Positions 15,430 through 22,009 of a stretch of 30,799 nucleotides of DNA are shown in pieces. Location of the stretch: contig DATMBJ010000082.1 in assembly GCA_035559315.1 (NCBI GenBank), positions 1 to 30,799 of the forward strand, read 5' to 3'. Each line of letters opens with the position of its first letter. Positions within the stretch are counted from its first letter, which is position 1. Source of the stretch: DATLZM01 sp035559315 (GTDB lineage Bacteria > Actinomycetota > UBA4738 > HRBIN12). The notes beneath the pieces are model-generated. The model searched no databases. It saw only the letters and a program-made list of their open reading frames with translations, and was not told the origin of the DNA. The position numbers and the translations under genes were made by a program.

Positions 15430-16292
15430 TGGAGACCGCCGCCGCTGAGCCCCAGGCCCTCGAGGCGCTCAGGCGGAACCCGCTCATCATGGGGGGCGCG
15501 GCGCTCTCGCTCCTCGTCCTCGTCATGGCGATCCTCGCGCCAGTCCTCTCCCCGGCGCCGGCCGACGCCGGGACCGCCACGCATCCCACGCAGGCGCTGC
15601 GGCCGCCCTCCTGGGAGCACCCCTTCGGCACCGACCAGGTGGGGCGCGACCTCCTGACCCGGGTCCTCTACGGGGCCCGGGTCTCACCTGCGATCGCCGT
15701 GCTCGTCCTCGGGCTCTCGTGCCTGATCGGCGTGCCGCTCGGACTCCTGGCGGGCTACCTCGGGGGTCTCGTCGACGACGCCATCATGCGGGTCACCGAT
15801 GTGTTCCTGGCGTTCCCTCCGCTCCTCCTGGCCCTGGCGTTCGCCGCCTTCCTCCCGCCGTCGATGGCGAGCACCACGGTCGCTATCACCCTCACCTGGT
15901 GGCCGTGGTACGCGAGGCTCGCACGAGGGCAGGCCGCCTCGGTCGCCGGGCGGCTCTTCGTCGAGAGCGCGCGGGCCTTGGGGATCCCGTGGTGGCGGAT
16001 CCTCCTTCGTCACGTCCTGCCGAACGCGCTTACCCCCGTGCTAGTCCAGGCGTCCCTGGACGTAGGGGCGGTGATCCTCACGGCCTCCGCCCTCTCCTTC
16101 CTCGGCCTCGGGGCCCAGGACCCGACCCCGGACTGGGGTCTCATGGTCCAGCAGGGCCAGGCCTCCTTCACGACGCAGTGGTGGCTGGTCACCTTCCCAG
16201 GCGCCGCGATCCTGCTCACGGCTGTGGCCTTCAACCTCCTCGGGGACGGGCTCCGCGACCTCCTCGACCCCCGGCGCGTCCTCACACGATGA
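15429..16292 (+). CDS. ABC transporter permease, DppC/OppC type
   Basis: A 287-residue permease. It shows the N-terminal helix after LRRNPLIMGGAALSLLVL, the conserved HPFGTDQVGRDLLTRVLYGAR loop, and a BPD_transp_1 core ending with the coupling segment FVESARALGIPWWRILLRH and LPNALTPVLVQASLDVG, then SFLGLGAQDPTPDWGLM. About six membrane helices. Start and stop share bases with its neighbours (TGATG at 15427-15431; ATGA at 16289-16292), so it is translationally coupled to both. Confidence 0.93.
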   Translation: METAAAEPQALEALRRNPLIMGGAALSLLVLVMAILAPVLSPAPADAGTATHPTQALRPPSWEHPFGTDQVGRDLLTRVLYGARVSPAIAVLVLGLSCLIGVPLGLLAGYLGGLVDDAIMRVTDVFLAFPPLLLALAFAAFLPPSMASTTVAITLTWWPWYARLARGQAASVAGRLFVESARALGIPWWRILLRHVLPNALTPVLVQASLDVGAVILTASALSFLGLGAQDPTPDWGLMVQQGQASFTTQWWLVTFPGAAILLTAVAFNLLGDGLRDLLDPRRVLTR

Positions 16293-17125
16293 GGGCGGGG
16301 GCACCGCGTCAGGCTTCGGGCAGGCCGAAGCTCTCTCTCCGGGATCTCCGGATCCGGTTCGGGCGGAGGGAGGTGGTGTGGATCGAGGCACTGGACCTCT
16401 GGCCGGGCGAGATCCTCGGCCTGGCCGGCGAGAGCGGCTCGGGTAAATCTATGACCGCCCTCTCGGTCCTGGGACTGGCCGGGATGCTCGGGGCGCAGGT
16501 CGAGGGAAGCATCAGACTCGACGGTCGCGAGCTGGTGAACCTTCCTGAGGAGGAGTGGCGATCGATCAGGGGCCGCCGCATCGCGATGATCTTCCAGAGC
16601 CCCGTGAGCTCCCTCCACCCGCTCTTGCGGGTGGGAACGCTCTTCGAGCGGACCCTACGGTTGCACGGGGTAGCCTCGAAGGTCGAGGCGCGGCGGATCG
16701 CCGCCCGCGCGATCGAGGCCGTGTTGCTGCCGGAGGACCTACTCGACCGCTACCCCCATCAGCTCTCGGGGGGACAGGCCCAACGAGTGGCGATCGCGAT
16801 GGCTCTGGCGCTCCGCTCTGACGTCCTGCTGGCCGACGAACCGACGAGCGCCCTCGATGCCACGGTCCAGGCGGGGATCCTCGAGCTCATCGACCGGCTG
16901 CGGCGGGAGCATGGGATGGCCGTGTTGTTCATCAGCCACGACCTGGCGGTCCTCGCCGAGCTCTGCGACCGCGTCGCGGTCATGCGGGAGGGGAGGATCG
17001 TCGAGGAGGGTCCGGCAGCGGAGCTCCTCTCGAGGCCGCGAGACCCGTACACCCGGGCGCTGGTCGGGGCCGTCCCGCGCCTCGGTGCGGGGTCCGCCTC
17101 CGCGCCGGGGGGCACGCCGGAGTGA
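16289..17125 (+). CDS. ABC transporter ATP-binding protein, DppD/OppD type
   Basis: A 278-residue ATPase subunit. Walker A is GESGSGKS, the Q loop IFQSPVSSLHP, signature LSGGQAQRVAIAMALA, Walker B DVLLADEPTSALD and the switch His in FISHDLAVLAELCDR. It is shorter than many DppD proteins: the C-terminal oligopeptide (HPY) cysteine domain stops early after DPYTRALVGAVPRLG. The ATG at 16289 overlaps the permease stop by 4 nt and is the only start that keeps the family N-terminus; the open frame upstream is an overlap. It should form a heterodimeric motor with the next protein. Confidence 0.93.
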   Translation: MRAGAPRQASGRPKLSLRDLRIRFGRREVVWIEALDLWPGEILGLAGESGSGKSMTALSVLGLAGMLGAQVEGSIRLDGRELVNLPEEEWRSIRGRRIAMIFQSPVSSLHPLLRVGTLFERTLRLHGVASKVEARRIAARAIEAVLLPEDLLDRYPHQLSGGQAQRVAIAMALALRSDVLLADEPTSALDATVQAGILELIDRLRREHGMAVLFISHDLAVLAELCDRVAVMREGRIVEEGPAAELLSRPRDPYTRALVGAVPRLGAGSASAPGGTPE

Positions 17126-18177
17126 GCGGGACCCCGCTCCTCGAGGTCCGCGACCTGCGGGTCCGGTTCGGGCCGGTCCGAGCAGTGGACGGCGTCTCCC
17201 TGGCGGTTCCCCACGGGCCCTTCGGCCTCGGGGTGGTAGGGGAGAGTGGGTCTGGCAAGACGTCCCTGGGGCGCGCCATCCTGCGGCTCGTGCCCGTGGC
17301 GGAGGGGGCGATCCTCTTCGAGGGGCGGGACGTCCTTCGCGCGAGCGGTGAGGAGCTGCGACGGTACCGGCGCGCGGTCCAGATCGTCTTCCAGGACCCT
17401 GATTCCAGCCTCGACCCCCGGATGCGGGTGCGGGACGCGGTGGCGGAGGCTCTGCGGGCCCACCGGATCGTCCCCCGGTCACAGCTGCCGGCCCGGATCC
17501 GCGAGCTGTTCGAGGAGGTCGCGCTCGACCCAGTTCTCGCGTCCCGCTACCCGCACCAACTCTCTGGCGGCCAGCGGCAACGGGTCGCGATCGCCCGGGC
17601 GCTAGCGGTCGGGCCCCGGATGCTCGTCCTCGACGAGCCCACGAGCGCGCTGGACGTGACCGTCCAGGCCAGGATCCTCGAGCTCATCGACCGGCTGCGG
17701 CGGGAGCGCGGGCTCGCCTACCTCCTGATCTCCCACAACCTCGCCGTCGTCGAGCGGCTCTGTGAGGAGATCGCCGTCATGTACCTCGGGCGGGTCGTCG
17801 AGGAAGGCCCGACCGCTCCGCTCCTCGCTCGGCCGGCTCACCCCTACACGGTTGCGCTCCGCTCCGCGGTCCCTGAGATCGATCTGTCGAGGCGGCGGTC
17901 GCGCTTGCTCCTGCCCGGGACGATCCCAGACCCGGCCAACCCGCCGCCGGGTTGCCACTTCCACCCGCGTTGCCCCCTAGCGATCGAACGGTGCCGGACC
18001 GAGGTCCCGGCCTTCCGGGAGGTCCTGCCGGGACGGAAGGTGGCCTGTCACAGGGCCGAGGAGGTGCTCTCGGGCCACCCCATGCTCCCCCCGGCGATGG
18101 GGACGCCAGCAGCCAGCGAGGTCGGAGGCTCGCCGGGGGCCGAGGTCGGCGGTGCCTCGGCTCCCCCGAGGGCTTGA
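17122..18177 (+). CDS. ABC transporter ATP-binding protein, DppF/OppF type
   Basis: A 351-residue ATPase subunit with all motifs: Walker A GESGSGKT, Q loop IVFQDPDSSLDPRM, signature LSGGQRQRVAIARALA, Walker B MLVLDEPTSALD, and LLISHNLAVVERLCE. The C-terminal oligopeptide-transporter domain is present, with cysteines in PPGCHFHPRCPLAIERC. The last ~40 residues are Ala/Gly/Pro-rich and look disordered. The GTG at 17122 lies in GTGA overlapping the previous stop. It is the last intact gene of the operon; a decayed aminopeptidase fragment begins immediately after the stop. Confidence 0.93.
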   Translation: MSGTPLLEVRDLRVRFGPVRAVDGVSLAVPHGPFGLGVVGESGSGKTSLGRAILRLVPVAEGAILFEGRDVLRASGEELRRYRRAVQIVFQDPDSSLDPRMRVRDAVAEALRAHRIVPRSQLPARIRELFEEVALDPVLASRYPHQLSGGQRQRVAIARALAVGPRMLVLDEPTSALDVTVQARILELIDRLRRERGLAYLLISHNLAVVERLCEEIAVMYLGRVVEEGPTAPLLARPAHPYTVALRSAVPEIDLSRRRSRLLLPGTIPDPANPPPGCHFHPRCPLAIERCRTEVPAFREVLPGRKVACHRAEEVLSGHPMLPPAMGTPAASEVGGSPGAEVGGASAPPRA

Positions 18178-18390
18178 GCGCCTGGTTGCGCGCGAGAGCT
18201 CGATGAGTTGCAGTCGGTCCCGTGCGGATACCGTCCGTTCTTCGAGGCCGTCGTGTAGGCCACCGAGGAAGCCGTCCTTGATGCGCTCATCGCGAACGAG
18301 GACGTGGCGGGCTACCGGGGTCATCGAAGCCCCCCACTCCCGCGGGACCGGCTCGTGGGGCTCCTGCGGGCCCGAGGCACCGTGACGTGA
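18178..18390 (+). pseudogene. Remnant of a P1-family (DmpA/S58) aminopeptidase, C-terminus only
   Basis: Reading in frame from 18178 gives about 70 codons ending at TGA 18388-18390. Segments RPFFEAVV, ATEEAVLDALIANEDVAG and the ending LPRDRLVGLLR resemble the C-terminal end of P1/DmpA-type peptidases, which release N-terminal D- or beta-amino acids and often accompany dipeptide transporters. A TAG stop interrupts the frame at 18256-18258 between VV and ATEEA, where the family has a coding residue. The first ~300 residues, including the autoprocessing site and nucleophile, are absent, as the DppF stop lies directly upstream. I call it a deletion remnant with a later nonsense change. The match is from memory of the family, over a short region. 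Confidence 0.6.
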
Positions 18391-18576
18391 AGTCCCCTAC
18401 CTTCGCCGGCTCGCTGCGCGAGCAGCGCGGAGCGGTCGGAGCGGGCTGAACGTGAACCGGCGGAGGACCCCTGGGAAGCCCGGTGACTCGTTGACATGAT
18501 CGCTCGCCTTGGTGACGTGACCCCGAGCTTCGATCGCCTCCCTGAGCGGGGAAACGGGCGAGGGGCTGCAAGGTGT

Positions 18577-18599
18577 AGGCATGTCTTCCGGTCATGCCT
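18577..18599. promoter_or_regulatory. Inverted repeat upstream of SnoaL-like gene
   Basis: AGGCATG and CATGCCT form a perfect 7-bp dyad separated by 9 nt, 86 nt before the ATG at 18685 and 31 nt before the TACGAT hexamer. The shape suits a dimeric regulator, but no regulator gene is adjacent. Confidence 0.4.
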
Positions 18600-18630
18600 G
18601 ACCCGTTCGACGCGGATCGACTAGCGCGCC

Positions 18631-18636
18631 TACGAT
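18631..18636 (+). promoter_or_regulatory. Putative -10 box (TACGAT) for SnoaL-like gene
   Basis: TACGAT lies 48 nt before the ATG at 18685. TTCGAC at 18606-18611 resembles a -35 box but the 19-nt spacing is long. Confidence 0.35.
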
Positions 18637-18684
18637 GGGGCTCGGTGACGGATCCGGGCGTGGGTCCGAGGAGGGGGGTGCCGG

Positions 18685-19224
18685 ATGGAAGCGCGCGACG
18701 GGTCTGGGGCTGGCCTGCGGGAGGCGCGGATCGCCAGGGTGGAGGAGCACATCCGGGCGGAGAACGGGCACGACCTCGACGGGGTCATGGCCACCTACGC
18801 AGGATCCCCCCGGTACGAGGACGAGCCCTACGGCGAGCGGCATGACGGAGCGGGGCAGGTCCGCCGGTACTACGAGCGGCTCCTGACGGCGGTTCCGGAC
18901 CTCCGGATCGAAGTGTCGCGTCGGCACGCGACCGAGGAGGCTGTGATCCTCGAGTGCGTCATCAGCGGGACCCACCTCGGGGAGTGGCGTGGCCTCCCCG
19001 CGACCGGTCGCTCGCTGCGGTTCCCGCTCTGCGCCGTGTACACGTTCGACGGGGACCGGCTGGCGGGGGAGAGGATCTACTACGACCGGGCGACGGTGCT
19101 GCGGCAGGTGGGCATGTTCCACGAGCCCGACACGACGCTCGGGCGGATCGTCAGCGCCCTCATCCACCCGGTGACGATGGCCCGGGTCGTGGCCCGGATG
19201 GCCCGGGCACGGCGCAAGGGCTGA
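18685..19224 (+). CDS. SnoaL-like / NTF2-superfamily protein
   Basis: A 179-residue cytosolic protein of the SnoaL-like (ester cyclase/NTF2) superfamily, small alpha+beta barrels that bind hydrophobic ligands. Supporting segments are the N-terminal helix VEEHIRAENGHDLDGVMATY, RRYYERLLTAVPDLRIEV, GTHLGEWRGLPATGRSLRF and the diagnostic final strands FDGDRLAGERIYYDRATVL. The last ~30 residues are a basic helix (MARVVARMARARRKG), an extension of unknown role. The ATG at 18685 follows GAGGAGGGGGG, a strong ribosome site. It stands alone, so no pathway can be assigned; enzymatic activity is not implied by the fold. Confidence 0.8.
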   Translation: MEARDGSGAGLREARIARVEEHIRAENGHDLDGVMATYAGSPRYEDEPYGERHDGAGQVRRYYERLLTAVPDLRIEVSRRHATEEAVILECVISGTHLGEWRGLPATGRSLRFPLCAVYTFDGDRLAGERIYYDRATVLRQVGMFHEPDTTLGRIVSALIHPVTMARVVARMARARRKG

Positions 19225-19335
19225 TCCGGGGCCGGCGGCCGGCGCCCCCTATGCGCTGAGGCCTGCCCCCTCCCTCCGACCGCCCGCCGCGGGCGCGAGG
19301 GTGTGTCGCGCGGCCGATCCAGGGGGGTGCGTATG

Positions 19336-19352
19336 CCGTAGGCTTCCTACGG
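19336..19352. promoter_or_regulatory. Perfect stem-loop containing a TAGGCT hexamer
   Basis: CCGTAGG and CCTACGG pair over 7 bp around a CTT loop. The TAGGCT inside (19339-19344) is the same -10-like hexamer, in the same 11-mer CCGTAGGCTTC, as before the racemase gene at 10453-10463. It may be promoter, operator or terminator. Confidence 0.4.
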
Positions 19353-19411
19353 TGAACGGACGGGGGGAGGGGCCCCGGAGGGCGATACCCTTGAGCTCGT
19401 CTCGGAGCCAG

Positions 19412-19438
19412 CCCGCGCCGCCCCGATGACGGCGCGGG
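19412..19438. promoter_or_regulatory. 9-bp stem-loop in the putative 5' UTR of the propeller gene
   Basis: CCCGCGCCG (19412-19420) and CGGCGCGGG (19430-19438) pair perfectly around a 9-nt loop, between the TACCCT hexamer and the start codon at 19523. It could affect transcription or translation; function unknown. Confidence 0.4.
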
Positions 19439-19522
19439 TCACGTGGGCCCGTGTCGATCCTCCCCTGGGACCGGCCGGCCCTCGACGTGGAGGCGGGGAC
19501 CGGGCCGGGGACAGGGGGTGGG

Positions 19523-21973
19523 ATGGTGAACCGCCGGCGGGGTCCACGGGTCTGGGCGGGTGCGCTGGGAGCGACGCTCCTCTCCTGGTCGGCCGTACCC
19601 ACCGCGTCGGCGGCCGCGGTCCCCCTCCGGGGCCCCACGACGACGGTCGCGGCGGACCCCGGCGAGGTCCAGGAGGTCCGCACCGTCTGGACGGCCGACC
19701 TCGGCCTTCGGCAGCCGGCGGCCGTCGCGTACGCGCCGGAGGCGGGCGAGCTGCTCGTGGCCGGGAGCGGCGGCGGGGGCGTGTCGGTCCTCCGCATGGG
19801 CTTCGACGAGGATCTCCGCGGCTCGTTCCGGCTCCCCGGCGTGACGTCCCCCGGCACGCTCGCGTACGACGCAGCCGGACGGCGGCTCACCGCCATCGGA
19901 CCCGGGGGTCTCGTGACCGTCTCCCTCGCGGACCTCGGCCGGGCCGCTCCCCCGGTGACGGTCGGGGAGGTTCCCGCCCTCAGGGGGGCGAGCGCCGCGG
20001 CCTTCGACCCGATCCGCGGAACCTGGTACGTGTTGGAGGCGGACGCTCTCGCGGTGATCCCGTCCGGTGCCACGGCGCCGGCGCGGCGCATCGGGCTCGC
20101 CGGGCTCGGGCTGGGTGGTGCGAGCGGCGTCGCCTTCCACCCCGGGGAGCGCCTCGTGTACCTGCTCGACCACGAGGAACGGCTCCTCCTCGGCGTGGAC
20201 CCGGCGTCCGGGGAGCCACGGAAGACCTACCGACTGGGAGCCATCGAGCTCGCCCGGCCGGGGGGCATGACCTTCGCGCCGAGCTCGGACCCCACCGACG
20301 ATCCCGGGACGCTCGGCCTGTTCGTGGCGGACCGGGGCGGGCCGCGTCTCCTCGGCGGCGTGACCGAGCTCTCGCTCGCGGGGACGGCCGCCCTCACCGC
20401 GCCCGTGGAAGCTGCGACGCTCGTGCGGACCGTCGACACCTCCGCGTGGAAGCCGGCCTCGCCGGACCCCTCGGGGATCGTCTACCTGCCCGGGCCCGGC
20501 CGGCTCGAGGTGGCCGACTCGGAGGTGGACGAGACCACCGGGGCCGGCTACCACGGCGCGAACCTGTGGCAGACCGGCCTCGCCGGGGACGTGCTGGACA
20601 CCGGCACGACGCTCGCCTACTCGAAGGAGCCGACCGGCCTCGGGCACGACCCCGCGACCGACACCCTCTTCGTCTCCGACGACGACAAGAAGCGGATCTT
20701 CGTGGTGCGGCGCGGCCCGGACGGGCGCTTCGGCACGGCCGACGACCCCGTCTCGTCGATCGATACCGGCGCGCTGGGCAGCACCGACACCGAGGATCCC
20801 GAGTTCGACCCCTCGAGCGGCGACCTGTTCTTCCTGGACGGGGTGGGGACCGAGGTGTACCGGATCGACCCTACCAACGGGACGTTCGGCGACGGCGACG
20901 ACGTCGTGACCCACTTCGACGTCGGGTGGCTCGGGCCCAAGGACTTCGAGGGGCTCGCGTCGGACCCCTCGCGGGGCACGCTGCTCGTGGGGGCCCGGGC
21001 CACGAAGCAGATCTTCGAGCTGACCCCGACCGGCGGGCTCGTGCGCGTGATCGACCTGTCGGGGATCACCGGGCTGCGGTTCGTCTCCGGGCTCGCGTGG
21101 GCGCCGGCGGGCGACGGGTCCGGCGCCATCCACTACTGGATCGCCGACCGTCAGCAGGACAACGGCCCCAACCCCTCGGAGAACGACGGGAAGCTCTTCG
21201 AGGTCGCGGTGGGGGCCGCGACGAACTCCCCGCCCGTCGTGACGGACCCCGGGGACCTGACGAACGTCGTGGGCGACGCCGTGAGCCTGCAGATCCAGGC
21301 GACGGACCCCGACGGGGACGCCATCGCGAGCTACGGGGCCACCGGGCTCCCGGCCGGCCTCTCGGTGGACGCGTCGACCGGCCTGATCTCCGGGACGACG
21401 AGCGCCGCCGGGACCTCCTCGGTCACGATCTCGGCCACGGACGCGCGCGGCGCGACCGGGACCGCGAGCTTCACGTGGACCGTGACCGACGGCTCCGGCG
21501 GGGGCACGGTGCTCACGTTCGGCCCCGATGCCGACGCGTTCGTCTCGGCCGCCCAGCCCGACCGGAACTTCGGGCGGCGCGCCGTGCTCCGGGTGGACGC
21601 GAGCCCCGTCCGGCATGCGCTCCTCCGCTTCAGCGTGACGGGCGTCGGGACGAACGCGATCGCCTCGGTCAAGCTGCGGATCCACTGCATGGACGGGTCG
21701 CCCGACGGCGGGACCCTGTTCCACGTGGCCGACGACTCCTGGGGCGAGACCACGGTGACGTGGAACAACGCACCGCCCGCGGACCCCGGGCCGCTCGCCT
21801 CGATCGGGGCGGTCCAGGCGGGCGTCTGGTACGAGATCGACCTCAGCTCGCACGTGACCGGGGACGGCACGTACACCCTGCGGATCACCACCGCGAGCGC
21901 GAACGCCGCCGGCTACGACTCGAAGGAGGGGACCGCGGGGCTCGCGGCCCAGCTCGTGGTTGCCCTCGCGTAG
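19523..21973 (+). CDS. Secreted beta-propeller protein with Ig-like and DNRLRE-type modules
   Basis: An 816-residue exported protein of unknown function. From the ATG at 19523 the N-terminus is a Sec-type signal (RRR, hydrophobic GALGATLLSWSAVP, then TASA cleavage site), the reason for choosing this start over 19451. Residues ~50-535 have repeated four-strand blades typical of NHL/SMP-30-like propellers (for example RQPAAVAYAPEAGELLVAGS, PTGLGHDPATDTLFVSDDDK, DFEGLASDPSRGTLLVGAR). Residues ~570-660 are a putative Ig/cadherin-like fold (NSPPVVTDPGDLTNVVGDAV, LPAGLSVDASTGLISGT). The last ~145 are a DNRLRE/CBM96-like jelly-roll module with DDSWGETTVTWNNAP. No cell-wall sorting signal is evident. 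The convergent metallophosphoesterase carries a related module, which suggests a shared surface or polymer target (inference). Confidence 0.8.
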   Translation: MVNRRRGPRVWAGALGATLLSWSAVPTASAAAVPLRGPTTTVAADPGEVQEVRTVWTADLGLRQPAAVAYAPEAGELLVAGSGGGGVSVLRMGFDEDLRGSFRLPGVTSPGTLAYDAAGRRLTAIGPGGLVTVSLADLGRAAPPVTVGEVPALRGASAAAFDPIRGTWYVLEADALAVIPSGATAPARRIGLAGLGLGGASGVAFHPGERLVYLLDHEERLLLGVDPASGEPRKTYRLGAIELARPGGMTFAPSSDPTDDPGTLGLFVADRGGPRLLGGVTELSLAGTAALTAPVEAATLVRTVDTSAWKPASPDPSGIVYLPGPGRLEVADSEVDETTGAGYHGANLWQTGLAGDVLDTGTTLAYSKEPTGLGHDPATDTLFVSDDDKKRIFVVRRGPDGRFGTADDPVSSIDTGALGSTDTEDPEFDPSSGDLFFLDGVGTEVYRIDPTNGTFGDGDDVVTHFDVGWLGPKDFEGLASDPSRGTLLVGARATKQIFELTPTGGLVRVIDLSGITGLRFVSGLAWAPAGDGSGAIHYWIADRQQDNGPNPSENDGKLFEVAVGAATNSPPVVTDPGDLTNVVGDAVSLQIQATDPDGDAIASYGATGLPAGLSVDASTGLISGTTSAAGTSSVTISATDARGATGTASFTWTVTDGSGGGTVLTFGPDADAFVSAAQPDRNFGRRAVLRVDASPVRHALLRFSVTGVGTNAIASVKLRIHCMDGSPDGGTLFHVADDSWGETTVTWNNAPPADPGPLASIGAVQAGVWYEIDLSSHVTGDGTYTLRITTASANAAGYDSKEGTAGLAAQLVVALA

Positions 21974-21974
21974 C

Positions 21975-21988
21975 GGACGCCGGCGTCC
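21975..21988. terminator. Palindrome between convergent genes, candidate bidirectional terminator
   Basis: GGACGCCGGCGTCC is a perfect 14-nt palindrome starting 2 nt after the propeller gene stop, in the 36-nt gap between convergent genes. It can form the same hairpin in either transcript. No T run, as is common in GC-rich genomes. Confidence 0.45.
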
Positions 21989-22009
21989 TCAGCGCGGGCC
22001 AGCTTCCCC

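Larger units (their letters stand above)
18391..18684. other. Non-coding gap before SnoaL-like gene
   Basis: 294 nt without a credible gene. Near 18412 are overlapping hairpin options (GCTCGC-TGC-GCGAGC and GCTGC-GCGA-GCAGC), possibly a terminator for the upstream operon although no T run follows. A 7-bp dyad lies at 18577-18599 and a TACGAT hexamer at 18631-18636. The rest shows nothing recognisable. Confidence 0.5.
19225..19522. other. Non-coding region with several hairpins before the secreted propeller gene
   Basis: The 298-nt gap contains a GC-rich imperfect hairpin just after the SnoaL stop (about 19228-19248), the stem-loop 19336-19352, a TACCCT hexamer at 19386-19391 and the stem-loop 19412-19438. 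No protein gene is credible here; an in-frame ATG at 19451 would extend the next gene by 24 residues lacking signal-peptide character. Confidence 0.5.

Noticed and set aside
18491..18519. A promoter from TTGACA at 18491-18496
   Set aside because: The bases 17 nt downstream (GACGTG) do not resemble a -10 box.
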